A DNA stretch of 64,000 nt, taken from NCBI GenBank assembly GCA_017940465.1, contig JAGAYN010000013.1, positions 1 through 64,000 of the forward strand, read 5' to 3'. Positions 42,478-51,939 of this stretch are shown here, piece by piece. Below the pieces are notes generated by a model. The model had not been told where the DNA came from. It searched no databases and was given only the letters and a program-made list of their open reading frames with translations. Both the position numbers and the translations under genes were made by a program. This DNA is from Bacteroidales bacterium (GTDB lineage: Bacteria; Bacteroidota; Bacteroidia; Bacteroidales; P3). The stretch's first letter is position 1; the number at the start of each line of letters is the position of its first letter.

Positions 42478-43992
42478 ATGAGACAAAACACGCTTCGCCG
42501 CCACCTGCGGGCCCTCACCGCGACCGCCCTCGCAGCCCTCTGCGCCACCGCGACCGCCCAAACCGAGCGTGCGCCGCTGGCGATGCCCACCGCCAACACG
42601 GACTCGGTGATGAAGCACATCATCGAACTCTCGTCCGAGACCTATCGCGGACGCATGGCCGGCACCGAAGGCTACGACGCCGCAGCCGACTACGTGAGCC
42701 GCACCCTCCAGCGCTACGGCGCCACGGTGGACCTGCAACGCTTCCAGGTGGAAAGCAACGAGGTGGAGAACTGCAAGTTCGTCACCTACACCCCCGGCAC
42801 CAAGGAGCGCCACACCTACATCCTGGGCGACGACTACTGCTGCGCCGGCATGACCGGCCGCGGCTACATCGACGCGCAGATGGTGTTCGTGGGCTACGGC
42901 ATAGACAATCCCGAATACGACGAATACGCCAACGTGGACGTGCGGGGCAAGATAGCGCTGGTGCTGACCGGCCTGCCGGAGCACCCCTGGCTGCCCGCCG
43001 CCGCCACGGCCCACAGCATGACCCTGCGCGACAAGGCCCGCATCGCCGAACGCCACGGCGCCATCGGCATGCTGGCCATCAACACCAGCCCCAGCTGCCT
43101 CCCCACCGAACCGCAGGGACGCGCCTGGTGCGGCGAACTGCCACACCTGGCCACCTTCCCCATCCTGCAGCTCACTCTCGAGTGCGGACGCAACCTGATG
43201 CAGTATGAACGCACCACCCTCGACGAAGCCCTGCGCGACATCAACACCGAACACACCCCACGCTCCTACACCCTCTCCTGCCGCGCCGAAGTGGACGTGA
43301 ACGCCCTCTACCGCGGACGCGCCGTCACCGCCAACGTCCTCGGCATGCTCAAAGGCACCGACCGCCGCCTGAACGACGAGATCATCGTGGTGGGCGCCAG
43401 CATGGACGGCGTGGGAATGCAAGGCGAGACCTGCCTCTTTCCCGGGGCCGACATCAACGGCTCCGGCGTGGCCGCCGTGCTGGAGACGGCACGCCTGCTC
43501 TCCCTGCCCCAGTACCGCCCCCGCCGCAGCGTCCTCTTCGTCCTGTTCAGCGGCGGCGAACAGCAGTTCCTCGGCTCGCGCATCTTCCTCCGCAACTACC
43601 CCCGCCTGCGCAAAATCGAAGCCTTCGTGAACGCACAGAACATAGGCTGCGGCGACAGCATCGTGGTGCTCGGCGACAACCGCTACCCGAGCCTCTACGA
43701 CATCGTCCGCACCCGCGACCGCGAACACTTCGGCCTGATAGTGAACTCCGAAGACAAGACCAACCCCCGAGGCGACGCAAGGGGCTTCGACCAGATAGGC
43801 ATCCCCTCGGTGGTGCTGACCACCCTCAACGGCATGCAGCACAACCGCGTCACCACCGACATCTGGGAGAACATAGACCGCCGCATCCTCATGGCCACCA
43901 CACAGGTGATGGCGGAGACGGTGCGCGAGCTGGCCGACGGCATCTACCAGGGACGCAGCATCAAGAGCAAGACACAGAAATTCATCGAATAA
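42478..43992 (+). CDS. M28-family peptidase-like protein, metal site degenerate
   Basis: A 504-residue exported protein with a signal peptide (about 1-27), a cap region, a PA-like insert (about 130-260) and an M28 fold (about 275-500). The expected ligands are replaced: GAHxDH reads GASMDG (Ser308), DDNxSG reads DINGSG (Ile326), the catalytic E-E pair reads GE (Gly360-Glu361), and the next Asp site reads NAQN; only the last His (455, in MQHNRV) is kept. It is therefore probably not an active zinc aminopeptidase. It precedes the GldFG gene by 12 nt. Confidence 0.82.
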   Translation: MRQNTLRRHLRALTATALAALCATATAQTERAPLAMPTANTDSVMKHIIELSSETYRGRMAGTEGYDAAADYVSRTLQRYGATVDLQRFQVESNEVENCKFVTYTPGTKERHTYILGDDYCCAGMTGRGYIDAQMVFVGYGIDNPEYDEYANVDVRGKIALVLTGLPEHPWLPAAATAHSMTLRDKARIAERHGAIGMLAINTSPSCLPTEPQGRAWCGELPHLATFPILQLTLECGRNLMQYERTTLDEALRDINTEHTPRSYTLSCRAEVDVNALYRGRAVTANVLGMLKGTDRRLNDEIIVVGASMDGVGMQGETCLFPGADINGSGVAAVLETARLLSLPQYRPRRSVLFVLFSGGEQQFLGSRIFLRNYPRLRKIEAFVNAQNIGCGDSIVVLGDNRYPSLYDIVRTRDREHFGLIVNSEDKTNPRGDARGFDQIGIPSVVLTTLNGMQHNRVTTDIWENIDRRILMATTQVMAETVRELADGIYQGRSIKSKTQKFIE

Positions 43993-44004
43993 ACCCGCAA
44001 CCGC

Positions 44005-46497
44005 ATGTGGCCCCTCTATAAGAAAGAACTCCGAAGCTTCTTCTCGTCCCTCACCGGCTACCTCACCATAGCCGTCTTCCTCACCCTCACGGGCCTGACC
44101 CTGTGGGTGCTGCGCAGCGATTTCAACATCCTGGACTACGGCTACGCCTCGCTCGACGGCCTGTTCCTCATCGCCCCCTTCCTCTACCTCTTCCTCATTC
44201 CGGCCATCACCATGCGCTCGCTGGCCGAAGAACGCCGCACCGGGACACTGGAGATGCTGCTGACCCGTCCGCTGGGCGACTGGACCATCGTCTTCGCAAA
44301 GTTCCTCGCCGCCTGGACGCTCGTCGCCATCTCCCTCCTCCCCACCCTGGTCAGCTACTTCTCCGTCTACGCCCTGGGCGACCCCGTGGGCAACATCGAC
44401 ACCGGATCGGTCGTCGGCTCCTACATCGGGCTGCTGCTTCTCGGCGGCGCCTTCGCCGCCATCGGCGTCTTCTGCTCCGCCCTCACCAACAACCAGATCA
44501 TCTCCTTCATCCTGGCCGCCCTGCTGAGCGCCCTGTTCTACCTGGGTTTCGAGTCGCTGTACAACATGCACCTCCTCGGCAAAGGCGACCTCTTCGTGAA
44601 GCAACTCGGCGTGATGCACCACTATGAAAGCATCAGCCGCGGCGTGGTGGACACGCGCGACGTGGTCTACTTCCTCGGCCTGGCCGCGCTTTTCCTCATG
44701 GCCACACGCACCGTGCTCCAGAGCCGCCTGTGGAACGGATGGCACAACCGCAAGAACCTCCGCCGCACCCACTGGCTGCAGTTCGGTGCCACAGCCCTCA
44801 TCATCGCCTCTGTCGCCGTCATCTCCAACTTCCTATTCCTCCGCCTCGACCTCACCTCCGAACGGCGCTACACCCTCACACGCTCCACCAAGGAGATGCT
44901 CAAGCGCATCGATGAGCCCGTCCTCTACCGCGTATACCTCCAAGGCGAGTTGCCGCCCGACTTCAAACGGCTGCAAAACGAAACCAAGGAGATGCTCAAC
45001 CAACTGCGGGCCTACAACACGAACATCGACTACGAGTTTGTGGACCCCAACGCCTTCGACACCCGCGAGGAACAGCAGATGTTCTACCAGAAACTGGCCG
45101 CCAAAGGCATACAGCCCACCCACATACAGACACAGACCGCCACCGGCGTCACCTCGCAGACCATCATCCCCGCCGCCGACGTGGTCTACCGCGGGCGCGA
45201 GACCTCCATCCAGCTCCTGCAAAGCCAGAAATACGTCAGCCAGGACGACCTGCTGAACAACTCCATCCAGAACCTCGAATACGCCCTCACCAGCGCCATC
45301 CGCTCGCTCGAACGCGGCGAGAAAGCCTCCATAGGCTTCCTGCAAGGGCACGGCGAGTTGGCCGGACCCGTGCTCTACGACATCCAGCGCGCCCTGCAGG
45401 AGAACTACAGCCTCGACTACGTCACCATCGACGGACAGATACAGTCCCTCACCGCCCATCACCAGAACCGGAGCGACTCCTCCTACCGCATGGTCAACCT
45501 CTTCGACCTCCTCATCATAGCCAAACCCACACAGCCCTTCAGCGACCAGGACCTCTTCATCCTCGACCAGTTCATCATGCACGGCGGCAAGGTGCTCTGG
45601 CTGCTCGACGCCCTCGACGCCGACATAGACTCGCTCCAGAACCGCGCCCAATTCATAGCCACACGGCTCGACACCCGCCTGGACCAGACCCTCTTCACCT
45701 ACGGCGTGCGCCTCAACCCCAACCTCATCATGGACATCCGCTGCCGCCCCATCCCCATGCAGGTGGGCATCGTGGGCGAGAAGCCGCAGTACAGGTTCGT
45801 ACCCTGGTACTACTTCCCTGAAATCATCCCCACCTCCAACCACCCCATCGTCCGCAACCTGGACATCATCAAGAGCGACTTCATCTCCAGCATCGACCTC
45901 ATCGACAACGACATCAAGAAGACCGTCCTCCTGACCACTTCCGAATACACCCGCGTCAAGAACGCCCCCGCCATCGTGGACCTCGCCGACGCCCAGGCCG
46001 AACCCGACCAGCGTCTCTACAACCGCAGCACGCTCCCCGTGGCAGTGCTGCTGGAAGGGGAGTTCCAATCCCCCTGGCGCAACCGCCTCAGCCCCGAACT
46101 CACCTCCCAGGACGCCATCGGATTCCAGGCCCAAAGCCCCGAGAACAAAATGATCGTCATCGCCGACGGCGACATCATACGCAACCGCGTAGGCAGCGAC
46201 GACGGCGCCGTCTACCCCCTGGGATACGACAACTTCACCCAGACCTACTACGCCAACCGCGACCTCATCCTCAACGCAGTGAACTACCTCGCCGGCGACC
46301 AGGGCCTCTTGGCCGCCCGCTCGCGCAACATCAAGATACGCAAACTCGACCCACTGCAGTGCCGCCAGCAGCGCCCACTCTTCCAAACGCTCAACATAGC
46401 CCTCCCGCTGCTCCTGCTGGCCATCGCAGCCGCCGTCATCATCCTCACACGCAAACACCGTTACCAACAGGCGTCACCGCGCCACCACGAAGCATAG
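44005..46497 (+). CDS. GldF-GldG fusion, ABC-2 type permease plus GldG domain
   Basis: An 830-residue inner-membrane protein joining two gliding/T9SS-associated partners that are separate genes in Flavobacterium. Residues about 1-240 are GldF: six helices with LAEERRTGTLEMLLTRPL as the coupling region. A helix near 255-275 starts the GldG part (LDLTSERRYTLTRSTKEML, then the ABC_transp_aux domain with FLQGHGEL and LFDLLIIAKPTQPFS), which ends in a last helix (about 793-812). The GldA ATPase is not in the window. A DUF4340 gene follows after 4 nt, as is usual for this system. Confidence 0.9.
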   Translation: MWPLYKKELRSFFSSLTGYLTIAVFLTLTGLTLWVLRSDFNILDYGYASLDGLFLIAPFLYLFLIPAITMRSLAEERRTGTLEMLLTRPLGDWTIVFAKFLAAWTLVAISLLPTLVSYFSVYALGDPVGNIDTGSVVGSYIGLLLLGGAFAAIGVFCSALTNNQIISFILAALLSALFYLGFESLYNMHLLGKGDLFVKQLGVMHHYESISRGVVDTRDVVYFLGLAALFLMATRTVLQSRLWNGWHNRKNLRRTHWLQFGATALIIASVAVISNFLFLRLDLTSERRYTLTRSTKEMLKRIDEPVLYRVYLQGELPPDFKRLQNETKEMLNQLRAYNTNIDYEFVDPNAFDTREEQQMFYQKLAAKGIQPTHIQTQTATGVTSQTIIPAADVVYRGRETSIQLLQSQKYVSQDDLLNNSIQNLEYALTSAIRSLERGEKASIGFLQGHGELAGPVLYDIQRALQENYSLDYVTIDGQIQSLTAHHQNRSDSSYRMVNLFDLLIIAKPTQPFSDQDLFILDQFIMHGGKVLWLLDALDADIDSLQNRAQFIATRLDTRLDQTLFTYGVRLNPNLIMDIRCRPIPMQVGIVGEKPQYRFVPWYYFPEIIPTSNHPIVRNLDIIKSDFISSIDLIDNDIKKTVLLTTSEYTRVKNAPAIVDLADAQAEPDQRLYNRSTLPVAVLLEGEFQSPWRNRLSPELTSQDAIGFQAQSPENKMIVIADGDIIRNRVGSDDGAVYPLGYDNFTQTYYANRDLILNAVNYLAGDQGLLAARSRNIKIRKLDPLQCRQQRPLFQTLNIALPLLLLAIAAAVIILTRKHRYQQASPRHHEA

Positions 46498-46501
46498 CAC
46501 C

Positions 46502-47578
46502 ATGAAAAAAAGCAACCTCATACTCATCATTGCGGCCGTAGCGCTCGCCGCCATCGCCGCCATCGTCGCCATCTCACGCTCCCGCTCCGCCACCTTCAAG
46601 CAAGACTACCACATCGAGGATATCGCCTCGGTTACCAAACTCTTCCTGGCCGACAAGCAGGACAACCACGTCACCCTCGAACGCATCGGCGACAGCAGCT
46701 GGACCGTCGACCGCACCTACCCCGCCAACCAGCCCATGGTGGACCTCTTCCTCGAGACGCTGCACACCATGCGTATCCGCCAACAGGTGAATAAAAACGC
46801 CATCCCCAACGCCATCAAAGACCTGTCGGCCCGCGCCGTGAAAGTGGAGGTCTACCAGCAAAAGCCGCTCATCAACTGGTTCGGCGGCCGCCTGCAACTC
46901 TTCCCCCGCGAACGACTGACCACCACCTACTACGTAGGTCGCGAGACCCAGGACCTCATGGCCTCCTATATGTTCCGGCAGGGCGACAAGGTGCCCTACA
47001 TCATCCACATCCCGGGCTTCCGCGGATTCCTCACACCGCGCTTCGTGGCCGAGCCCATCAAATGGCGCAGCCACACCATCGTCGACCTCAACGTGCACCA
47101 GATACAACGCATAGAACTCCAGATACCCGAATCGCCACAGGAATCCTTTGCTGTGGTACGTCAGGGCGAAGGATTCCAATTCGAGCTCCTCACCCCGCAC
47201 CAGACAGTCGCACAATTCGACACCGCACGCGTGGCACAGATGCTCGCCTCCTTCACATGGCTCAACTTCGACGAGTTCGCCTCCATCGTACCCAACAGCT
47301 TTGCCGACACCTGCGTCAGCGGCACCCCACGCACCATCCTCTCCATCACCGACACCGCCGGCAACACCCACCAACTCCGCACCTACATCAAATACTTCAA
47401 CCCCGACGACATCGCCGTGATGCCCGACCCCGAAATGTACAACGAATTCGACATAGACCGACTCTATGCCATCGTCGACAACAAGGATACCGTGCTCATC
47501 CAATACTACACCTTCGACAATATCCTGCAGCCCGCCTCCTACTTCCTCGGACAAAACCCACAGCCCATAGCCAAATGA
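46502..47578 (+). CDS. DUF4340 family membrane-anchored protein
   Basis: A 358-residue protein with one N-terminal membrane helix (about 5-25) and a long periplasmic part made of beta-rich repeats: VTKLFLADKQDNHVTLERIGD-like opening, WTVDRTYPANQ, and IQRIELQIPESPQESFAVVRQGE. It matches DUF4340, found next to GldG-type proteins in many bacteria and believed to work with them. It overlaps the next small gene by four bases. Confidence 0.82.
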   Translation: MKKSNLILIIAAVALAAIAAIVAISRSRSATFKQDYHIEDIASVTKLFLADKQDNHVTLERIGDSSWTVDRTYPANQPMVDLFLETLHTMRIRQQVNKNAIPNAIKDLSARAVKVEVYQQKPLINWFGGRLQLFPRERLTTTYYVGRETQDLMASYMFRQGDKVPYIIHIPGFRGFLTPRFVAEPIKWRSHTIVDLNVHQIQRIELQIPESPQESFAVVRQGEGFQFELLTPHQTVAQFDTARVAQMLASFTWLNFDEFASIVPNSFADTCVSGTPRTILSITDTAGNTHQLRTYIKYFNPDDIAVMPDPEMYNEFDIDRLYAIVDNKDTVLIQYYTFDNILQPASYFLGQNPQPIAK

Positions 47579-47862
47579 AGCTGCTCTCCCACGACACCGT
47601 ACCCGCCGCCCTTGCCGCAGGAGTGGGCAGCATGCTGGCCACAGCCGCACTGCTCACCGCCGGCCTCATGACAGCCTCCCTGCCGCCGTTGGAGCACCTG
47701 CGCTGGTATGCCGCCTGCTTCATCCCCCCTATTCTGATTATGCGACGCTACATGTCGAACAAACAAGCCACCGCCGCCAAGACCATCATCGTGCTACTCT
47801 TCCTCACCCTCATACCCTTCCTGGCCTATCTTCTCCGCACCAACACCCTGCAGCCCCAATGA
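47575..47862 (+). CDS. Small membrane protein between DUF4340 and lpxB
   Basis: A 95-residue protein with three hydrophobic segments (about 8-32, 42-56, 69-86) and a basic stretch RRYMSNKQATAAK between the last two. No family was recognised. It is joined to both neighbours by four-base ATGA overlaps, so translation runs DUF4340, this gene, lpxB; that position suggests an envelope role. Confidence 0.6.
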   Translation: MKLLSHDTVPAALAAGVGSMLATAALLTAGLMTASLPPLEHLRWYAACFIPPILIMRRYMSNKQATAAKTIIVLLFLTLIPFLAYLLRTNTLQPQ

Positions 47863-48968
47863 AATACTACCTCATAGCCGGCGAAGCCTCGGGCGACCTC
47901 CTCGGTGCCCACCTCATGCGCGCCCTGCAGCAGGTGGATCCCCACGCGGAATTCCGCTTCTGGGGCGGCGACCGCATGAAAGAAGTGGCGGGAGAGCCCG
48001 TGCGGCATATACGCGACCTGGCCATCATGGGCTTCGTGGAAGTGGCCATGCACCTGCGTACCGTGCTGGGGAACATCAGCTTCTGCAAGCGCGACATCAT
48101 GGCCACAAAGCCCGACGCCGTGATAGGCATCGACTATCCCGGCTTCAACCTCAAGATCGAAAAATGGGCCCATGCCCACGGCATCAGGACCATCCACTAC
48201 GTATCCCCCCAGCTGTGGGCCTGGAAGAAGGGGCGTATCAAAGGGATGAGGCAGTACCTCGACAGCCTCTGTTACCTGCTCCCCTTCGAGCAGCAGTTCT
48301 ATGCCGCCAACCACATGCCCCAGGCCACCTACGTAGGCCACCCCCTCATCGACATCATCCGGACCCAAAAAACCGGACTCCAGACTCCGAACCCGGAGCA
48401 CCCCCTCATCGTCCTCCTGCCCGGCAGCCGGAAAAACGAGATACGACACAACCTCCCCCCCATGCTGCGCCTCGCCCAAAGGCACCCCGAATACCGCTTT
48501 TCCGTTGCCGCCATGAGCCTCGTGGGGGAGGAGTTCTACAGGTCCATTCTCAACACCTCGGACATTTCCGTCAGCCTTGTCTACGACCAGACCTACCACC
48601 TCCTGTCGCAGGCCCATGCCGCCGTCGTATGTTCCGGCACCGCCACCCTCGAAACCGCCCTCTTCCATGTGCCGCAAGTCGTCTGCTACCGCGCCAACCC
48701 CATATCCATCGCCATAGCCAAAACCCTGGTAGGCCGACGCATCAACCACATAGCCCTCGTCGACCTCATCGACGACAGCGACCTCGTCACCGAGCTCCTC
48801 CAGCAGGACTTCAACGACCAACGGCTCGAAACCGAATTCAACCTCATCGCCACCGACGAGGCCACCCGCCGGCACATGCTCGAAGGCTACCGCCGCGTGG
48901 AAGCCAGACTCTGCGGCCCCGGAGCCAGCCTCCGTGCCGCACAAACCATAATCGACACCATCCGATGA
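47859..48968 (+). CDS. lpxB: Lipid-A-disaccharide synthase
   Basis: A 369-residue GT19 glycosyltransferase that joins UDP-2,3-diacylglucosamine with lipid X to give the lipid A disaccharide. It starts with the family motif YYLIAGEASGDLLGAHLM and has IGIDYPGFNLKIEKWA, YVSPQLWAWKKGRIKGMR, the sugar-nucleotide block LPGSRKNEIRHN, and SGTATLETALFHVPQVVCYRA. It is overlapped by four bases on both sides. Together with the Kdo genes it shows that the organism makes lipopolysaccharide. Confidence 0.94.
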   Translation: MKYYLIAGEASGDLLGAHLMRALQQVDPHAEFRFWGGDRMKEVAGEPVRHIRDLAIMGFVEVAMHLRTVLGNISFCKRDIMATKPDAVIGIDYPGFNLKIEKWAHAHGIRTIHYVSPQLWAWKKGRIKGMRQYLDSLCYLLPFEQQFYAANHMPQATYVGHPLIDIIRTQKTGLQTPNPEHPLIVLLPGSRKNEIRHNLPPMLRLAQRHPEYRFSVAAMSLVGEEFYRSILNTSDISVSLVYDQTYHLLSQAHAAVVCSGTATLETALFHVPQVVCYRANPISIAIAKTLVGRRINHIALVDLIDDSDLVTELLQQDFNDQRLETEFNLIATDEATRRHMLEGYRRVEARLCGPGASLRAAQTIIDTIR

Positions 48969-50293
48969 AACACACCCTCACCCTCGCCCTCCTACTCCTC
49001 CTCGCCACCGCCGCCCATGCCGACCGTGTGCGTGTGCGCATCTACTCCAACAACACCGTATCCAACATCAACATCTCCTTCGACCTCGGCGCCTACAACC
49101 TCTATGCCGACGGCAACCGCCTCGTGGAAGACATGATCACCGAAGGGCGCTCCGTCACCATCCAGCCCCAGGCGGGAAAGCTCCGCCTGCGGGTGGGCGA
49201 GACCGACTACGGCACCGTCTCCACCCTCCGCCTCGAAGCCACCGACACCGCCTGCATCCTCTGCCTCAACCCCGACGGCGCCAAGCAGCGCACCTACGAG
49301 GGCGACCTCGAGATATCGCCCGCCAAGAACGGCTCGCTCCTCATCATCAACGACGTGGAATTCGAGACCTACATAGCCGGCGTGGTGCAAAGCGAGATAT
49401 ATGGCAAGCAGACCGACATCTTCCGCATCCAGGCCATCATCAGCCGCACCTGGGCCCTCCGCAACAGCACCAAGCACCGCCCCGAGGGGTACAACTTCTG
49501 CGACCACGTCCACTGCCAGGCATACCTCAACCGCTGCATACGGCCCGACATCATGATGGGAGCCATACAGAGCAGCGGCGAGACCCTCGTCGACTCCGAC
49601 GGCAAGCTCATCGAGACCCCCTTCCACTCCAATTCCGGAGGCCAGACCGCCAACTCCGAGGACGTATGGCGCACCGCACTCCCCTACCTCCGCTCCGTGC
49701 AGGACACCTTCTCCTTCCACATGCGGCAGAGCGACTGGACCAAAACCGTCAGCATCGACCGCTGGCTCAACTACTTCGCCACCAAGCATAAACTCAACAC
49801 CAAAGACCCCGCCATACGCGACAGCCTCCTCCACTTCACCCAGACCGAGCGCAAGAAACGCCTCCTCGGAGTGCCCCTCACCCGTATCCGCGTCGACTTC
49901 CAGCTCAAATCCACCTTCTTCTCCGTCCAGGTGGACAGCAGTTCCAACAACATCGTCATCCACGGCCACGGCTACGGCCACGGCGTCGGCCTCAGCCAGG
50001 AAGGTGCCATCCGCATGGTCGGCCTCGGCATCAGCTACGACTCCATCCTCCGCCACTACTATACCGGCGCCGTCCTCCACCACGACCCCTCCGCCAACCG
50101 CAACTACGTCGAGAACTACGTCACACAAATCGCACGCATCATCGAGGAAGACAAGCACAAGCAGACCCAGACACGCTCCAAGAAGGACGACTGGCTCGGA
50201 CGCCTCTTCCGCCTGCGCGACCGCGAGGAGAGGGAGGAAATCTACGTCGAGTCCGAACAGGAGAACGACAAAGACTGGCAGTACGAATGGTAA
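48965..50293 (+). CDS. SpoIID/LytB-domain protein
   Basis: A 442-residue exported protein with a signal peptide (MKHTLTLALLLLLATAAHA). The SpoIID domain (about 125-380) shows YIAGVVQSEIYGK with the putative catalytic Glu, AIISRTWAL, FCDHVHCQAYLN, HSNSGGQTANSEDVW and HGHGYGHGVGLSQEGA. SpoIID proteins are lytic transglycosylases that act on peptide-free glycan strands. A charged tail of about 60 residues (KHKQTQTRSKKDDW, REEREEIYVES) is unlike the core. The ATG at 48965 overlaps lpxB by four bases. Confidence 0.88.
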   Translation: MKHTLTLALLLLLATAAHADRVRVRIYSNNTVSNINISFDLGAYNLYADGNRLVEDMITEGRSVTIQPQAGKLRLRVGETDYGTVSTLRLEATDTACILCLNPDGAKQRTYEGDLEISPAKNGSLLIINDVEFETYIAGVVQSEIYGKQTDIFRIQAIISRTWALRNSTKHRPEGYNFCDHVHCQAYLNRCIRPDIMMGAIQSSGETLVDSDGKLIETPFHSNSGGQTANSEDVWRTALPYLRSVQDTFSFHMRQSDWTKTVSIDRWLNYFATKHKLNTKDPAIRDSLLHFTQTERKKRLLGVPLTRIRVDFQLKSTFFSVQVDSSSNNIVIHGHGYGHGVGLSQEGAIRMVGLGISYDSILRHYYTGAVLHHDPSANRNYVENYVTQIARIIEEDKHKQTQTRSKKDDWLGRLFRLRDREEREEIYVESEQENDKDWQYEW

Positions 50294-50352
50294 TCCCTTG
50301 ATAAATTTAACGTATTTTAACACAAAAACACCCCTATCCGCCAGCCACCCTC

Positions 50353-50423
50353 TAAGTATCCCATAGGTATCCCGTAGGTATTTACTTCGACTGTGAACCG
50401 ATATGACCCCTTTTGAACCCCTT
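50353..50423 (+). repeat. Phased 11-bp triple-repeat element, copy 2
   Basis: TAAGTATCCCA, TAGGTATCCCG and TAGGTATTTAC at 50353, 50364 and 50375, then TTCGACTGTGAACCGATATG and TTTTGAACCCCTT. It ends 15 nt before the thioredoxin start. The ATG at the end of the conserved segment is in frame with that gene and would add MTPFEPLKKQTT. Confidence 0.8.
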
Positions 50424-50438
50424 AAAAAACAGACCACC

Positions 50439-50978
50439 ATGAAAAAAGCCCTGCTCACAGCCCTCACCCTCCTGACCCTCACCGCCTTGCAGGCCCAGGT
50501 GCGCTGGAGCGGCATCCACAAGGCCGCCCAAGAGAACATCGGCACCAAAATCTACTTCGTGGACTTCTACACCGACTGGTGCCGCTACTGCACGAAGATG
50601 GACCGCGAGACCTTCAGCGACCCCACCGTGGCCGCCATCCTCAACCAATACTACTATCCCGTGAAATTCAATGCCGAGACCGAGCGGAGCCTCACCTGGT
50701 TCGGCACCGTATACCGCCCCGCCGACGGGCGCCGCGGCAGCACCCACGAATTCGCCCGCGGCGTGCGCGGCTTCCCCACCTATGTGCTCTTCAAGGCCGA
50801 CGGCTCGCCCCTGCAGTCCATCCCGGGATTCTACAACGCCCACGACTTCACCGTCGTGCTCTGGTACTTCGCCTCTGGCGACTGCGACCGCTACCCCTTC
50901 GAGCGCTACAGCCAGATTTTCGACAAGGAAATCCGCCCCTCCATGATGAAACAACTGAAACAACCTAACAAACAATAA
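50439..50978 (+). CDS. Exported thioredoxin-family protein
   Basis: A 179-residue protein with signal peptide MKKALLTALTLLTLTALQAQ. The thioredoxin fold (about 24-150) has FVDFYTDWCRYCTKM with the redox pair Cys48-x-x-Cys51 and the cis-Pro segment RGFPTYVLF. The C-terminal tail of 30 residues is charged. Relatives move electrons to periplasmic disulphides. The start at 50439 opens the signal peptide; an ATG 12 codons upstream lies in the repeat element. ftsY begins two bases after its stop. Confidence 0.87.
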   Translation: MKKALLTALTLLTLTALQAQVRWSGIHKAAQENIGTKIYFVDFYTDWCRYCTKMDRETFSDPTVAAILNQYYYPVKFNAETERSLTWFGTVYRPADGRRGSTHEFARGVRGFPTYVLFKADGSPLQSIPGFYNAHDFTVVLWYFASGDCDRYPFERYSQIFDKEIRPSMMKQLKQPNKQ

Positions 50979-50979
50979 T

Positions 50980-51939
50980 ATGGGACTATTCGTCTTTATC
51001 CGTAAAAGCAAGGAAGAGGAACGCCAGACGCTGGACCAGGGCCTGGCCAAGACCAAGGAGAGCTTCTTCCAGAAGCTGACCAAGAGCATCATCGGCAAAT
51101 CCACCGTCGACGACACCGTGCTCGACAACCTCGAAGAGACGCTCATCACCAGCGACGTGGGCGTGGAGACCACCCTCAAAATCATCGAGCGCCTGCAGGA
51201 ACGCATCCGGCGCGACAAATACATCTCCACCTCGGAACTCAACTCCATCCTCCGCGCCGAGGTGGCACAGCTCCTGCGCCAGCCCCAGGACCGGTTCCCC
51301 AAAGACTTCGACGCCCCCATGCCCAAGAAGCCCTACGTCATCCTCGTCGTCGGCGTGAACGGCGTGGGCAAGACCACCACCATCGCCAAGCTGGCCTACC
51401 GCTACAAGCAGGCCGGCAAGCAGGTGATGCTCGGCGCCGCCGACACCTTCCGCGCCGCCGCCGTGGAGCAGCTCATGCTCTGGGCCGACCGCGTGGAAGT
51501 GCCCATCGTGCAGCAAGGCATGGGCGCCGACCCCGCCTCCGTGGCCTACGACACGCTCCAGAGCGCCATCGCCAGGCAGAGCGACGTGGTCATCATCGAC
51601 ACCGCCGGACGCCTCCACAACAAAGTGGGCCTCATGAACGAACTCTCCAAGATACGCAAGGTGATGCAGAAACTGGTGCCCGACGCGCCCCACGAAGTGC
51701 TCCTCGTCCTCGACGCCTCCACCGGCCAGAACGCCATCGAGCAGGCCCGCCAGTTCACCCAGGCCACCGACGTCAATGCCCTGGCGCTCACCAAACTCGA
51801 CGGCACCGCCAAAGGCGGCGTCATCATCGGCATCTCCGACCAGTTCAACATCCCCGTCCGCTACATCGGCCTCGGCGAGAAAATGACCGACCTGCAGCTC
51901 TTCAACCCCGATGAATTCGTAGACTCCCTGTTCGAATGA
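50980..51939 (+). CDS. ftsY: Signal recognition particle receptor FtsY
   Basis: A 319-residue GTPase that docks SRP-ribosome complexes at the membrane. The N domain (about 20-105) is followed by the G domain with G1 GVNGVGKTTTIAKLA, the ADTFRAAAVEQL insertion box, DTAGRLHNK and TKLDGTAKGG. The N-terminal acidic region of E. coli FtsY is nearly absent, as in other Bacteroidetes. Its stop overlaps rimO by four bases. Confidence 0.94.
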   Translation: MGLFVFIRKSKEEERQTLDQGLAKTKESFFQKLTKSIIGKSTVDDTVLDNLEETLITSDVGVETTLKIIERLQERIRRDKYISTSELNSILRAEVAQLLRQPQDRFPKDFDAPMPKKPYVILVVGVNGVGKTTTIAKLAYRYKQAGKQVMLGAADTFRAAAVEQLMLWADRVEVPIVQQGMGADPASVAYDTLQSAIARQSDVVIIDTAGRLHNKVGLMNELSKIRKVMQKLVPDAPHEVLLVLDASTGQNAIEQARQFTQATDVNALALTKLDGTAKGGVIIGISDQFNIPVRYIGLGEKMTDLQLFNPDEFVDSLFE

